From positions 248,001 through 312,000 of the forward strand of contig CBDHCC010000001.1 in the NCBI GenBank assembly GCA_965261015.1: DNA of 64,000 bases, written 5' to 3'. The notes under the pieces are model-generated. The model saw only the letters and a list, made by a program, of their open reading frames with translations, was not told the DNA's origin and searched no databases. The position numbers and the translations under genes were made by a program. This document shows positions 32,806 through 41,604 of this stretch, one piece after another (position 1 is the first letter of the stretch; the number at the start of each line of letters is the position of its first letter). This DNA comes from CBDHCC01 sp965261015. GTDB taxonomy: Bacteria; Pseudomonadota; Alphaproteobacteria; Sphingomonadales; Sphingomonadaceae.

Positions 32806-34635
32806 ATGGACTTCGACATTCTGGTGGTCGGCGGCGGGCACGCCGGCGTGGAGGCGGCCTGCGCGGCCGCCCGCCGGGGCGCCACGGTCGGGCTGGTGAC
32901 GACCGACGCTGCCACGGTTGGCGCGATGAGCTGCAATCCGGCGATCGGCGGGCTGGGCAAGGGTCATCTGGTGCGCGAGGTGGACGCGCTGGACGGGGTG
33001 ATGGCCCGCGCGGCCGACGACGCGGCGATCCACCACCGGATGCTGAACGCCTCCAAGGGGTCCGCCGTCCACGGGCCGCGCGTGCAGGCCGATCGCCGGC
33101 TCTACGCCCGCGCCGTGCGGCGCGCGGTGGCCGCGCAGCCGGGGCTGACCGTGGTGACCGGCCACGCCCGCGCGCTGGTGCTGGCGGGCGGGCGCGCGGC
33201 GGGGCTCGACCTGGCGGACGGTACCCGCCTGGACGCCGGTGCGGTGGTACTGGCGACCGGCACCTTCCTGGGCGGGCGGCTGTTCCGGGGCGAGGAGCGC
33301 ACGGTCGGCGGCCGGGTGGACGAGCGGCCCGCCACCCGGCTGGCCGAACAGCTGCGCGACCTGGCCCTGCCGATGACCCGGCTGAAGACCGGCACCCCGC
33401 CGCGGCTGGACGGACGCACGATCGACTGGGCGCGGCTGGAGCGCCAGCCGTCGGACGACGGACATTGGACGATGAGCGCGGAGACGGCCCGCCGCGCCCT
33501 GCCTCAACTCGCCTGCGCGCTCACGCGCACCAACGCGCGCACGCACGACATCATCCGCGCCCATCTCGACCGCTCGCCCCTGTTCGGCGCGATCGAGGGC
33601 ACCGGTCCGCGTTATTGCCCATCCATCGAGGACAAGGTGGCGCGCTTCGGCGACCGGGATGGCCACGGCCTATTCCTGGAACCGGAAGGGCTGACCACGC
33701 CGATCGTCTATCCGAACGGCATCTCGACCAGCCTGCCGACCGACGCGCAGGAGGCGATGGTGCGCTCGATCGCGGGGCTGGAGCGCGCCCGGATCGTCCA
33801 GCCTGGCTATGCCGTCGAATATGACATCGTCGACCCGCGCGCGCTGGACCACCGGCTGGCGGTGGCGGCGGTTCCGGGCCTGTTCCACGCCGGACAGATC
33901 AACGGGACCACGGGCTATGAGGAGGCGGCCGCGCAGGGCCTGGTCGCCGGCCTGAACGCGGCGGCGCACGCCCGGTCGCTCGCGCCCGTCCGCATCGAGC
34001 GCGCGGACGGCTATCTGGGCGTGCTGATCGACGACCTGGTGCTGCAGGGCGTCAGCGAGCCCTATCGGATGCTCACCAGCCGAGCCGAGCACCGGCTGCG
34101 GCTGCGCGCCACGAACGCGGAGGCGCGGCTGACGCCGATCGGGGTGGCCGCGGGTTGTGTCGGACCAACCCGCGCCGCGCGGTTCGAGCGGGAGCGCCAG
34201 CGCCGCGACGAGGCGGAGAGGCTGCTGTCCCGCCCGGTCCCCGGCCGCGCGCTCGGGCCGGAGCTGGGGTCCGACGGGGCGGTCCGACCGTTGTTCGACT
34301 GGCTGCGCTTCCCGGACGCGGACTGGGACGCCGTGGTGGCGGCCGAGCCCAGGCTGGCGGACTATGGCGCGATGGCCGACGCCCTGATCGAGGACAGCCG
34401 CTACGCCCCCTATCTGGCGCGCGCGGAGGCGGAGCGTCGCGCCGTGGCGGCCGAGGGCGCGGTGCCGCTGCCGGATGCCCTCGACTACCATGCGATGCCC
34501 GGCCTGTCGCTCGAGATGCGCGAAAGGCTGTCGGCCGCCCGCCCGGCGACCCTGGCCGAGGCCGGGCGGGTGCGCGGCGTCACGCCGGCCGCCCTGGCGC
34601 TGTTGCTGGTCTCGGCCCGGCGCGAGGCGGCGTGA
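32806..34635 (+). CDS. mnmG: tRNA uridine-5-carboxymethylaminomethyl(34) synthesis enzyme MnmG
   Basis: 609 residues from ATG 32806, which places the FAD motif VVGGGHAGVEAA at residues 6-17. Other MnmG blocks are MSCNPAIGGLGKGHLVREVDALDG, RLKTGTPPRLDGRTID, and GLFHAGQINGTTGYEEAAAQGLVAGLNAA. SEPYRMLTSRAEHRLRLRATNA is also unmistakable. It forms the alpha2-beta2 complex with MnmE. The rsmG GTG overlaps its stop. Confidence 0.97.
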   Translation: MDFDILVVGGGHAGVEAACAAARRGATVGLVTTDAATVGAMSCNPAIGGLGKGHLVREVDALDGVMARAADDAAIHHRMLNASKGSAVHGPRVQADRRLYARAVRRAVAAQPGLTVVTGHARALVLAGGRAAGLDLADGTRLDAGAVVLATGTFLGGRLFRGEERTVGGRVDERPATRLAEQLRDLALPMTRLKTGTPPRLDGRTIDWARLERQPSDDGHWTMSAETARRALPQLACALTRTNARTHDIIRAHLDRSPLFGAIEGTGPRYCPSIEDKVARFGDRDGHGLFLEPEGLTTPIVYPNGISTSLPTDAQEAMVRSIAGLERARIVQPGYAVEYDIVDPRALDHRLAVAAVPGLFHAGQINGTTGYEEAAAQGLVAGLNAAAHARSLAPVRIERADGYLGVLIDDLVLQGVSEPYRMLTSRAEHRLRLRATNAEARLTPIGVAAGCVGPTRAARFERERQRRDEAERLLSRPVPGRALGPELGSDGAVRPLFDWLRFPDADWDAVVAAEPRLADYGAMADALIEDSRYAPYLARAEAERRAVAAEGAVPLPDALDYHAMPGLSLEMRERLSAARPATLAEAGRVRGVTPAALALLLVSARREAA

Positions 34636-35261
34636 CGGAGGACGAGGCGCGCGCCTGGGTCGCCGAGCGCGCCCCACACGCCGTGCCGGTGCTGGACCGG
34701 CTGCTGGACCGGCTGCGCGAGGAGGCGACACGGCAGAACCTGGTGTCGGCCGCGACCCTGCCGCAGCTCTGGTCCCGCCACGTCGCGGACTCCGCGCAGC
34801 TCGTACCCCTGTCCGCCAGCCCCGGCGAGCGGTGGCTCGACATCGGCACGGGGGCCGGTTTCCCCGGGCTGGTGATCGCCGCGGTCACCGGCGCGCCGGT
34901 CGTGTGTGTCGAGCCACGTGCGCGGCGGGCCGAGTGGCTGGCCCGGGTCGCGGACGAACTGGGGCTGGACGGTGTGGACGTCCGTCACTCGTCCCTGGCC
35001 AACACCGCGCCGTTCCAGGCCGCGACCATCGTCGCGCGCGCCGTTGCCCCCCTGCCTCGGCTGTTCGCCATGGGGCAGCCCTTTTCCGATGACGCGACCC
35101 GCTGGCTGCTGCCGAAAGGGGCCTCCGCCCAAGACGAGGTGGACGACGCCGCGCGTGAGTGGCAGGGAGTGTTCCACGTGAAACAGAGCCTCACCGACCC
35201 CGCCGCCGGCATCGTCGTGGCGACGGATGTGAGGCGCAGAGGAGCGCGCCGCCGACCATGA
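34632..35261 (+). CDS. rsmG: 16S rRNA (guanine527-N7)-methyltransferase RsmG
   Basis: 209 residues from GTG 34632 in a GTGA overlap with mnmG. Conserved blocks are NLVSAATLPQLWSRHVADSAQL, the SAM motif WLDIGTGAGFPGLVIA, and ATIVARAVAPLPRLF. An exact parS match lies in its 3' region (35170-35185) and encodes FHVKQ. The last codons overlap an ATG that opens a short minicistron before parA. Confidence 0.95.
   Translation: MTEDEARAWVAERAPHAVPVLDRLLDRLREEATRQNLVSAATLPQLWSRHVADSAQLVPLSASPGERWLDIGTGAGFPGLVIAAVTGAPVVCVEPRARRAEWLARVADELGLDGVDVRHSSLANTAPFQAATIVARAVAPLPRLFAMGQPFSDDATRWLLPKGASAQDEVDDAAREWQGVFHVKQSLTDPAAGIVVATDVRRRGARRRP
35170..35185. promoter_or_regulatory. parS: parS centromere site inside rsmG
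   Basis: TGTTCCACGTGAAACA is an exact match to the ParB consensus. It lies 90 bp upstream of the parA start region and encodes Phe-His-Val-Lys-Gln in the rsmG frame. Sites within or near the par operon are common in alphaproteobacteria and may also couple ParB binding to par expression. Confidence 0.9.
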
Positions 35262-35278
35262 TCCGCATCGCGCCATGA
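35258..35278 (+). CDS. Six-codon minicistron between rsmG and parA (start of parA duplicated)
   Basis: The 17 bp at 35258-35274 are repeated almost exactly from 35275, duplicating the parA start (ATGATCCG then CATCGCG or TATCGCG). The first ATG overlaps the rsmG stop (ATGA), has GGAG 13 nt upstream and reads six codons, MIRIAP, to a TGA at 35276-35278. That TGA overlaps the real parA ATG, again as ATGA. It may be a translated coupling peptide or only a scar. Confidence 0.4.
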   Translation: MIRIAP

Positions 35279-36057
35279 TCCGTATCGCGGTCGCCAATCA
35301 GAAGGGCGGGGTGGGGAAGACGACCACCGCCATCAACCTGTCCACCGCGCTCGCCGCCGCGGATCGGGAGGTGCTGGTCGTCGACCTGGATCCCCAGGGC
35401 AACGCATCGACCGGCCTGGGCATTTCCGTCGCCGACCGCGAACGGTCGTCCTACGACCTGTTGATGGGTCATGCGCCGCTGGCCGACGTGGTGCTGCCGA
35501 CCGTCGTGCCCAATCTGTCGCTGGTGCCGGCCACGCAGGATCTGTCCGGGGCGGAGGTGGAGCTGGTGGAGCGCGAGGATCGCACGCGGACGCTCGACCG
35601 GGCGCTGTCGGCCGACGCGCTGCGCCGCTACGACATCGTGCTGATCGATTGCCCGCCCTCGCTGGGCCTGCTGACGGTCAACGCGCTGGTCGCGGCGGAC
35701 ACCCTGCTGGTGCCGCTGCAATGCGAGTTCTTCGCGCTGGAGGGCCTGTCGCAGCTGTTGCGGACGGTCGAGCGCATCCGGGAGCGGTTCAACCCTTCGC
35801 TCGGCATCATGGGGGTCGTGCTGACGATGTTCGACCGGCGCGCCAGGCTGACGGAACAGGTGGCGAACGACGTGCGCGCCTGCCTGGGGTCGGCGGTGTT
35901 CGAGACGGTGATCCCGCGCAACGTGCGGCTGTCCGAGGCGCCGTCCCACGGCCTGCCGGCCCTGTTGTACGACCATCGCTGTTCCGGATCGGCCGCCTAC
36001 ATGGCCTTGGGTCGCGAGGTGCTGCGCCGCCTGCCCGTCGAGCGGGTGGCGGCGTGA
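35275..36057 (+). CDS. parA: Chromosome partitioning ATPase ParA
   Basis: 260 residues from ATG 35275; the upstream duplicated ATG is out of frame. The deviant Walker A is KGGVGKTT (residues 10-17), with VLVVDLDPQGNAS, VLIDCPPSLGLLTVNAL and LVPLQCEFFALEGLSQL as further ParA/Soj blocks. It lacks an N-terminal DNA-binding extension, as in chromosomal ParA. With ParB and the parS sites it segregates the origin region. ParB starts in a GTGA overlap. Confidence 0.96.
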   Translation: MIRIAVANQKGGVGKTTTAINLSTALAAADREVLVVDLDPQGNASTGLGISVADRERSSYDLLMGHAPLADVVLPTVVPNLSLVPATQDLSGAEVELVEREDRTRTLDRALSADALRRYDIVLIDCPPSLGLLTVNALVAADTLLVPLQCEFFALEGLSQLLRTVERIRERFNPSLGIMGVVLTMFDRRARLTEQVANDVRACLGSAVFETVIPRNVRLSEAPSHGLPALLYDHRCSGSAAYMALGREVLRRLPVERVAA

Positions 36058-36971
36058 CCCGGCGCGGCGTGCATTCCGGTTGGCGACCCGCGACCCCCAC
36101 GCTGGGCCGCGGCCTCGACTCGCTTCTGGGCGAGAGCGGCCGGGACGAGCGCGGCGGCACGCGGACGCTCAGCCTCGACCAGATCGAGCCGGATCCCGAC
36201 CAGCCGCGCCGCCACTTCGACCCGGACGCGCTGGCCGAGCTTTCGCGGTCGATCGCGGAACGCGGCGTCATCCAGCCCCTGGTGGTGCGCCCGCACGGCA
36301 ATCGCTTTCGGCTGGTGGCGGGCGAGCGGCGCTGGCGGGCGTCGCGTCAGGCGGGGCTGACCGACGTGCCCGTCGTCGTACGCGAACTGTCCGACGCGGA
36401 GGTGTTCGAGATCGCGCTGATCGAGAATATCCAGCGCGCGGACCTGAACGCCATCGAGGAGGCGCAGGCCTATCGCCGTCTGGCGACGGAGTTCGGCCAC
36501 AGCCAGGAGGCGCTGGCCCGGATCGTCGGCAAGTCGCGGTCGCACGTCGCCAACCTGCTGCGCCTGCTCGACCTGCCCGAACCCGTGCGCGAGATGGTGG
36601 CGGACGGCCGGCTGTCGATGGGACACGCGCGCGCCGTGCTGGGGGCGGACGATCCGCTGGCCGCCGCGCAGGCGGTGGTCGCCGACCGCCTGACCGTGCG
36701 CGATACCGAAGCGCGGGTCCGCAAAGCCAAGCCGGCGAAAGCGAAGGCCCCCCGGCGATCCCCAACGCCCGATGCGGATGCCGAGAAGGGCGGTGATGAG
36801 GTCGCCGACGCCGACCTGATGGCGCTCGGCCGGCAATTGAGCGACCGACTGGACGCTCCCGTCACCGTGTCCAGCCGGGGCGGGGCCGGCGAGGTGGTGA
36901 TCCGCTATCACGACCTGGAACAGCTCGACCGCATCTGCCAGCGGTTGAGCGGGAGCCAGGACGACAGCTGA
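36054..36971 (+). CDS. parB: Chromosome partitioning protein ParB
   Basis: 305 residues from GTG 36054. The N-terminal LGRGLDSLLGE is the ParA-interacting motif. The CTPase/NTD has IEPDPDQPRRHFD, IQPLVVRP and LVAGERRWRASRQAGL (box II), followed by IALIENIQRADLNAIEEA and the helix-turn-helix around LARIVGKSRSHVANLLRLL. The C-terminal dimerisation domain ends DRICQRLSG. It binds the parS sites noted at 5.8, 15.0 and 35.2 kb. Confidence 0.96.
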   Translation: MTRRGVHSGWRPATPTLGRGLDSLLGESGRDERGGTRTLSLDQIEPDPDQPRRHFDPDALAELSRSIAERGVIQPLVVRPHGNRFRLVAGERRWRASRQAGLTDVPVVVRELSDAEVFEIALIENIQRADLNAIEEAQAYRRLATEFGHSQEALARIVGKSRSHVANLLRLLDLPEPVREMVADGRLSMGHARAVLGADDPLAAAQAVVADRLTVRDTEARVRKAKPAKAKAPRRSPTPDADAEKGGDEVADADLMALGRQLSDRLDAPVTVSSRGGAGEVVIRYHDLEQLDRICQRLSGSQDDS

Positions 36972-36994
36972 TCGGGCCGCGCCGTCGCGCCCAG

Positions 36995-37990
36995 TCAGCC
37001 CAGCCGGTCCGCCAGGCCCAGCATCCGCTGACGCAGCACCGTGTCGGCGTCGGCGCGGCTGGTGCGCGTCAGCGCCTCCAGTTCGCCCAATGCTCCCGCC
37101 AATCGGGCCAGGCGCGGGGCGGGCAGGCGGCGGTCGAGTCGACGCAGCACCGTCTCGGCGGCCCCGAACGCGCCCGCGCGCCGCATCGCGCCGGTGTCGG
37201 ACGATCGCCCGGCGATCGCGACCATCTGCTGCGCGCGCCGGGTGAGCGCGCGCACGACGTTGCCCAGATCGGTCGACGACGCCTCGCCCAACCAGTCGGA
37301 CAGGGCCTTTCGCTGACCGGTGAGCAGCCAGTCCGCCACCGGAAAGGCATCGGGCGCGGCGGCGCTGCCGGCGACGATCGCATCGACGTCGTCCAGGGTG
37401 GCGGTCGTCGGCCGGTCGAGCGCGGCGTCCAGTAGCAGCGCCAGCTTGTCGACCTCCATCGTGGCCAGACGGCGGTCGACGCCGACCTCCGCCAGCAGAC
37501 GGTCGAGCGCCGGTGCCTCCAGCGACAGACCCTGCGCCCCCGCCGCGTCGCGGATCAGCCGCTCCATATCGGACGCGCCCAACGGCCGGAACTCGCGCAC
37601 ATGGACGCGCGGGTCCGATTTCGCGACGGCGAGCGCCTTGTTCTTGGGAGTCAGCGTGCCGGCGGTCACGATCACGGGATTGGGCTCGCCCGCCAAGGTC
37701 AACAGCGCCTCGAGCGCGGTCGCGGTGCGGGAGGGTTCCTCCATCGGGTGAAGGACGAGCGTCTCGCCCCCGAACAGGGACCGCGACCCCGCCGCGCCGG
37801 CCAGCGCGCCACGGTCGTCGCGCAGTTGCCCGTCCGTGACGGTCACCACGTCGCACCCCTCGCCCAACAGCGCCTTCAGCCGGGTGACCTCGGCCGCGAT
37901 GCCGCCCTCGTCACCGCCGTGGAACAGCGCCGCCACGCTGTCCGGCCTCCCCTGGCCGAGCAGCCGGGCCAGGGTGGAGCGCGCGCTCAC
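36995..37990 (-). CDS. holA: DNA polymerase III delta subunit
   Basis: 331 residues from GTG 37990 in a GTGA overlap with lptE. The N-terminal domain (ALFHGGDEGGIAAEV...LLGE) and ATPase-like region (LTPKNKALAVAKSDPRVHVREFRPL), then LLAEVGVDRRLATMEVDKLALLL and the helical lid WLLTGQRKALSDWLGE, match HolA. It opens the beta clamp within the clamp loader. It forms an operon leuS-lptE-holA converging on parB. Confidence 0.92.
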   Translation of the reverse strand: MSARSTLARLLGQGRPDSVAALFHGGDEGGIAAEVTRLKALLGEGCDVVTVTDGQLRDDRGALAGAAGSRSLFGGETLVLHPMEEPSRTATALEALLTLAGEPNPVIVTAGTLTPKNKALAVAKSDPRVHVREFRPLGASDMERLIRDAAGAQGLSLEAPALDRLLAEVGVDRRLATMEVDKLALLLDAALDRPTTATLDDVDAIVAGSAAAPDAFPVADWLLTGQRKALSDWLGEASSTDLGNVVRALTRRAQQMVAIAGRSSDTGAMRRAGAFGAAETVLRRLDRRLPAPRLARLAGALGELEALTRTSRADADTVLRQRMLGLADRLG

Positions 37991-38463
37991 GGGGCCGGGC
38001 GGAACCGCGCCAGCCGCTCCACGATCCGGTCGGCGAGCCGGTCGGTCAGGTTCTCGAGCGCCGTGTCCTCGGCCGCAATGATCGCATATTCGGACCCCAC
38101 GACCTCCACCCCCGCGTCCGACCCCGCCGTCTGGTCCAGCAGCACCTGGCCGCGGTCGTCCACCAGGCGATAGCGCGCCCGAAGCGTGCGGCGTTCGCGG
38201 GTGACGGAATCGTCGGTGCGCGTGCCGAAGCCGGTGATCTGGTCGTCCAGTTCGACCTGCAGGCGATAGGTCGCCGACCCCCCGCCACCCAGCCGGTCGG
38301 CCAGCGCGGTGCGCATCAGCCAGCCCGCGCGGTCCGGGATAGGGTCGACCGCGATCCGCCGCAGCAGGGTGGCGCGCGGACCGGCGGCTCCGCCGGCATA
38401 GACCGGCTGCAAGCCGCAGGCGGGCAGCAGGACGGTCACCGCGAGGAGCGCCAGCGCCCTCAC
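37987..38463 (-). CDS. lptE: LPS-assembly lipoprotein LptE
   Basis: 158 residues from GTG 38463, overlapping the leuS stop (GTGA). It begins ALLAVTVLLPACGLQPVYAGG, where LLPAC-GLQPVY is the LptE lipobox and signature. The mature part, with IAVDPIPDRAGWLMRTAL and LRARYRLVDDRGQVLLDQ, is typical of the LptE/RlpB fold. It plugs the LptD barrel in the outer membrane. The leuS-lptE-holA order is widespread. Confidence 0.92.
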   Translation of the reverse strand: MRALALLAVTVLLPACGLQPVYAGGAAGPRATLLRRIAVDPIPDRAGWLMRTALADRLGGGGSATYRLQVELDDQITGFGTRTDDSVTRERRTLRARYRLVDDRGQVLLDQTAGSDAGVEVVGSEYAIIAAEDTALENLTDRLADRIVERLARFRPAP

Positions 38464-40994
38464 GCGACGATGTTCACCAGCCGGTCGGGCACCACGATCA
38501 CCTTGCGCGGCGCGCGGCCGTCCAGTGCTCGCGCGACCTTGTCGCTGGACAGGGCGGCGGCTTCCGCCTGGTCGCGGCCGGTCCCGCGCGCGAGCGTCAG
38601 CGTGTCGCGCAGCTTGCCGTTGATCTGGACGGCCACCGTCACCTCGTCCTCCACCAACAGGGCGGGATCGGCGACCGGCCAGGCGGCGGTGGCGATCAGC
38701 CCCGCCTCGCCGCGGCGCGACCACGCCTCTTCCGCCACATGCGGCACCATGGGCGCGGACAGCCGCAGCAGGGTGTCGATCGCGCGGTCTCGCCCCGGCC
38801 CCGCCGGAGCCTTTTCGATGGCGGAGACGAAGCTGTAGAGCTTGGCGACCGCCTTGTTGAAGGCCAGGGCGGCCAGATCGTCGGTCACTCCGGCGATCGT
38901 CTGGTGGCGCAGGCGGTCCAGCGCGGCATCCTCGGCCCCGCCGCCTTGCGTCGTGACCAGCCGCCACAGCCGCCCGACAAAGCGGGCCGCGCCTTCCATG
39001 CCGGCGGCGGACCAGGGGAAGTCGCGTTCCGGCGGGCTGTCCGACAGCATGAACCAGCGCACCGCGTCCGCGCCGTGCTCCGCCAGGATCGGCAGGGGAT
39101 CGACCGTGTTGCGCTTGGACTTCGACATCTTCTCGACCCGGCCGACGGCCACCGGCTGGCCCGTGGCGGTGGTCCAGCCGTCCGCCTGCCGCCGCACCTC
39201 CGCCGGCGACAGGAAGCCGTCGGGTCCGCGATAGGTCTCGTGAGTCACCATTCCCTGGGTGAACAGCGCGCGGAACGGCTCGGCGATCGGCACACGGCCG
39301 ATGCGGTGGAGGGCGTGAGTCCAAAAGCGGGCATAGAGCAGGTGCAGGATCGCGTGCTCGACGCCACCGATATACTGGTCGACCGGTAGCCAGGCCGCGA
39401 CCTGATCGGGATCGAACGGCCGGTCGGCCGGCTGGCTGGCGAAGCGCAGGAAGTACCAGGACGAATCGACGAAGGTGTCGAGCGTGTCGGTCTCTCGCCG
39501 CGCCGGTTCGCCGCACCGGGGGCACGCCACCGCGGTCCATCCGTCCGCCCGATCGAGCGGGTTGCCCGGCTGCGAGAAGTCCGGATCGGGCGGCAGCACC
39601 ACGGGCAGCTGCTCACGCGGGACCGGCACGATCCCGCAAGACGCGCAGTGGATCACCGGGATCGGCGTGCCCCAGTAACGCTGGCGGGACACGCCCCAGT
39701 CGCGCAGGCGGAAGGTGACCTCCGCCGTGCCCCAGCCTTCCGCTTCGGCCCGCGCGACGACGGCGGCCTTCGCCTGCTCGACGCTCAAGCCGTTCAGGAA
39801 GTGCGAATTGACGATGCGTCCGTCGCCGGTGAACGCCTGATCGCTCGCGAAGTCGGGTGCGGCGAACTCGCCGTCCGCCACGACACGGCGCACGGGCAGG
39901 TCGTAGCGGCGTGCGAAATCCAGGTCGCGCTGGTCGTGGGCGGGCACGCCGAACACCGCGCCGGTGCCATAGTCCATCAGCACGAAGTTCGCGATCCAGA
40001 CGGGCAGTGTGAGTTTGGGCTCAAGCGGGTGCTGCGCGCGCAGGCCGGTGTCGATCCCACGCTTCTCCGCCGTCTCGATCTCCGCCGCCTTGGTGCCGCC
40101 GCGCTTCAGTTCGGCCACGAAGTGGGCGATGGCCGGCTCGTCACGCGCCAGATCCCGAGCGATCGGATGGTCGGCGGCGATCGCCACGAAGCTGGCACCG
40201 AAGATCGTGTCCGGCCGAGTCGTGAACACCTCGATCGAGGCGGCCGGCGGCGGGCCGCCTTCCACCCCGTCACCAGCGTCGGGCACCAGTTGGAAGCGGA
40301 ACCGCAGCCCCTCGGACCGGCCGATCCAATTGGCCTGCATGGTCTTCACCTTGTCCGGCCAGTCCGGCAGGTCGGCCAGCCCGTCCAGCAGTTCGTCGGC
40401 GAAGTCGGTGATGCGCAGGAACCACTGGTTCAGCTTGCGGCGCTCCACGAGCGCGCCCGACCGCCAGCCGCGCCCGTCGATCACCTGCTCGTTCGCCAGC
40501 ACCGTGTTGTCGACGGGGTCCCAGTTCACCTCGCTTTCCCGGCGAAAGACCAGGCCGGCCTCCATCAGGTCCAGGAACAGCGCCTGTTCCTGACCGTAAT
40601 AGGCCGGGTCGCACGTCGCGAACTCCCGGCTCCAGTCGATCGCCAGGCCCAGGCGCTTCAGCTGGCCGCGCATCGCGTCGATGTTGGAGCGCGTCCAGGT
40701 CGCGGGGTCCACGCCGCGCTCGATCGCCGCGTTCTCCGCCGGCATGCCAAAGGCGTCCCATCCCATCGGGTGCAGCACGGCCCGGCCCTGCATCCGCCGC
40801 CAGCGGGCCAGCACGTCCCCCATGGCGTAGTTGCGCACATGGCCCACATGGATGGTCCCCGACGGATAGGGGAACATCTCGAGGATGAAGCTCGCCTCTC
40901 CGGTCGGTCGATCGGGCGCGCGGAAGCAATCCGCCGCCTCCCATGCCGCCTGCCAGCGCGCATCGACGGCCGCGGGGTCGAACGGCTCTGCCAT
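38460..40994 (-). CDS. leuS: Leucyl-tRNA synthetase
   Basis: 844 residues. The class I HIGH motif is HVGH at residues 49-52 in PYPSGTIHVGHVRNY, and KMSKS occurs as VEKMSKSKRNTVDP. The editing domain has TTRPDTIFGASFVA and GTGAVFGVPAHDQRD, and a zinc-like cysteine set is present (CASCG, CPRCG). VDSSWYFLRFAS is a further LeuRS landmark. The length is normal. Confidence 0.98.
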   Translation of the reverse strand: MAEPFDPAAVDARWQAAWEAADCFRAPDRPTGEASFILEMFPYPSGTIHVGHVRNYAMGDVLARWRRMQGRAVLHPMGWDAFGMPAENAAIERGVDPATWTRSNIDAMRGQLKRLGLAIDWSREFATCDPAYYGQEQALFLDLMEAGLVFRRESEVNWDPVDNTVLANEQVIDGRGWRSGALVERRKLNQWFLRITDFADELLDGLADLPDWPDKVKTMQANWIGRSEGLRFRFQLVPDAGDGVEGGPPPAASIEVFTTRPDTIFGASFVAIAADHPIARDLARDEPAIAHFVAELKRGGTKAAEIETAEKRGIDTGLRAQHPLEPKLTLPVWIANFVLMDYGTGAVFGVPAHDQRDLDFARRYDLPVRRVVADGEFAAPDFASDQAFTGDGRIVNSHFLNGLSVEQAKAAVVARAEAEGWGTAEVTFRLRDWGVSRQRYWGTPIPVIHCASCGIVPVPREQLPVVLPPDPDFSQPGNPLDRADGWTAVACPRCGEPARRETDTLDTFVDSSWYFLRFASQPADRPFDPDQVAAWLPVDQYIGGVEHAILHLLYARFWTHALHRIGRVPIAEPFRALFTQGMVTHETYRGPDGFLSPAEVRRQADGWTTATGQPVAVGRVEKMSKSKRNTVDPLPILAEHGADAVRWFMLSDSPPERDFPWSAAGMEGAARFVGRLWRLVTTQGGGAEDAALDRLRHQTIAGVTDDLAALAFNKAVAKLYSFVSAIEKAPAGPGRDRAIDTLLRLSAPMVPHVAEEAWSRRGEAGLIATAAWPVADPALLVEDEVTVAVQINGKLRDTLTLARGTGRDQAEAAALSSDKVARALDGRAPRKVIVVPDRLVNIVA

Positions 40995-41001
40995 GTCGAT
41001 G

Positions 41002-41433
41002 TCAGCCGGCGATGGCGGACCGGCGCAGGTCGCGGGCGCGGGTCAGCACGACGTCCTCCAGCTTCTGCACGGTGGCCGCCTGGACGGGAGCGTCGGCCCA
41101 CTGCCCGCCCTGCGCCACCTGGCGCGCGGCCGCCACGCGCAGGGCGTCGGCGCGCAGGTCGGTGCCGAGCACCGTGACGGTCAGCTTCATCCGCTCTTCC
41201 GGGCTGGCCGGGTTGACGTACCAGTCGGTGATGATGACCCCCGCGCCCGCGTCGGCCGATGTCAGCGGCATGAACGACACGGTGTCGAGCGCGGCGCGCC
41301 ACAGATAGCCGTTCACGCCGATCGTCGTGACCTGCGCCGGGGCCAAGGGTGCCCGGCTGTCGGATCTGGACGAACAGCCCGCCAGGCAGGCCACCGCTGC
41401 GAGGCCGAGGAGGGACGGGCGGAACAGGGGCAT
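41002..41433 (-). CDS. DUF3576 lipoprotein
   Basis: 143 residues with a lipobox CLAGC in the first 20 residues. The body matches DUF3576: GVNGYLWRAALDTVSFMPLTSADAGAGVIITDWYVNP, then ERMKLTVTVLGTDLRADALRVAA. The family is alphaproteobacterial, periplasmic and functionally unassigned. Seven base pairs separate it from leuS, so it is likely in the same operon and may serve the envelope together with lptE. Confidence 0.85.
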   Translation of the reverse strand: MPLFRPSLLGLAAVACLAGCSSRSDSRAPLAPAQVTTIGVNGYLWRAALDTVSFMPLTSADAGAGVIITDWYVNPASPEERMKLTVTVLGTDLRADALRVAAARQVAQGGQWADAPVQAATVQKLEDVVLTRARDLRRSAIAG

Positions 41434-41604
41434 GGATCAGGCCTTTCGGGCGGGCGACGGAGGGGCCGGACCGCCTTATCCCGACCGTCGGACGGCGACA
41501 AGGATTTCGCCTTATGTTGTGTGCTTTGGGCAACAGCTGCGGGGATAATCGATGGGTACGCTCCCGGGCTGGAACTTGGCGCGGCGAGCGGCTATTTGAC
41601 GGGG

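Noticed and set aside
41515..41555. GATAAT at 41544-41549 considered as a -10 promoter box
   Set aside because: No TTGACA-like element at 16-18 bp spacing upstream; kept only as a remark on AT-rich sequence.
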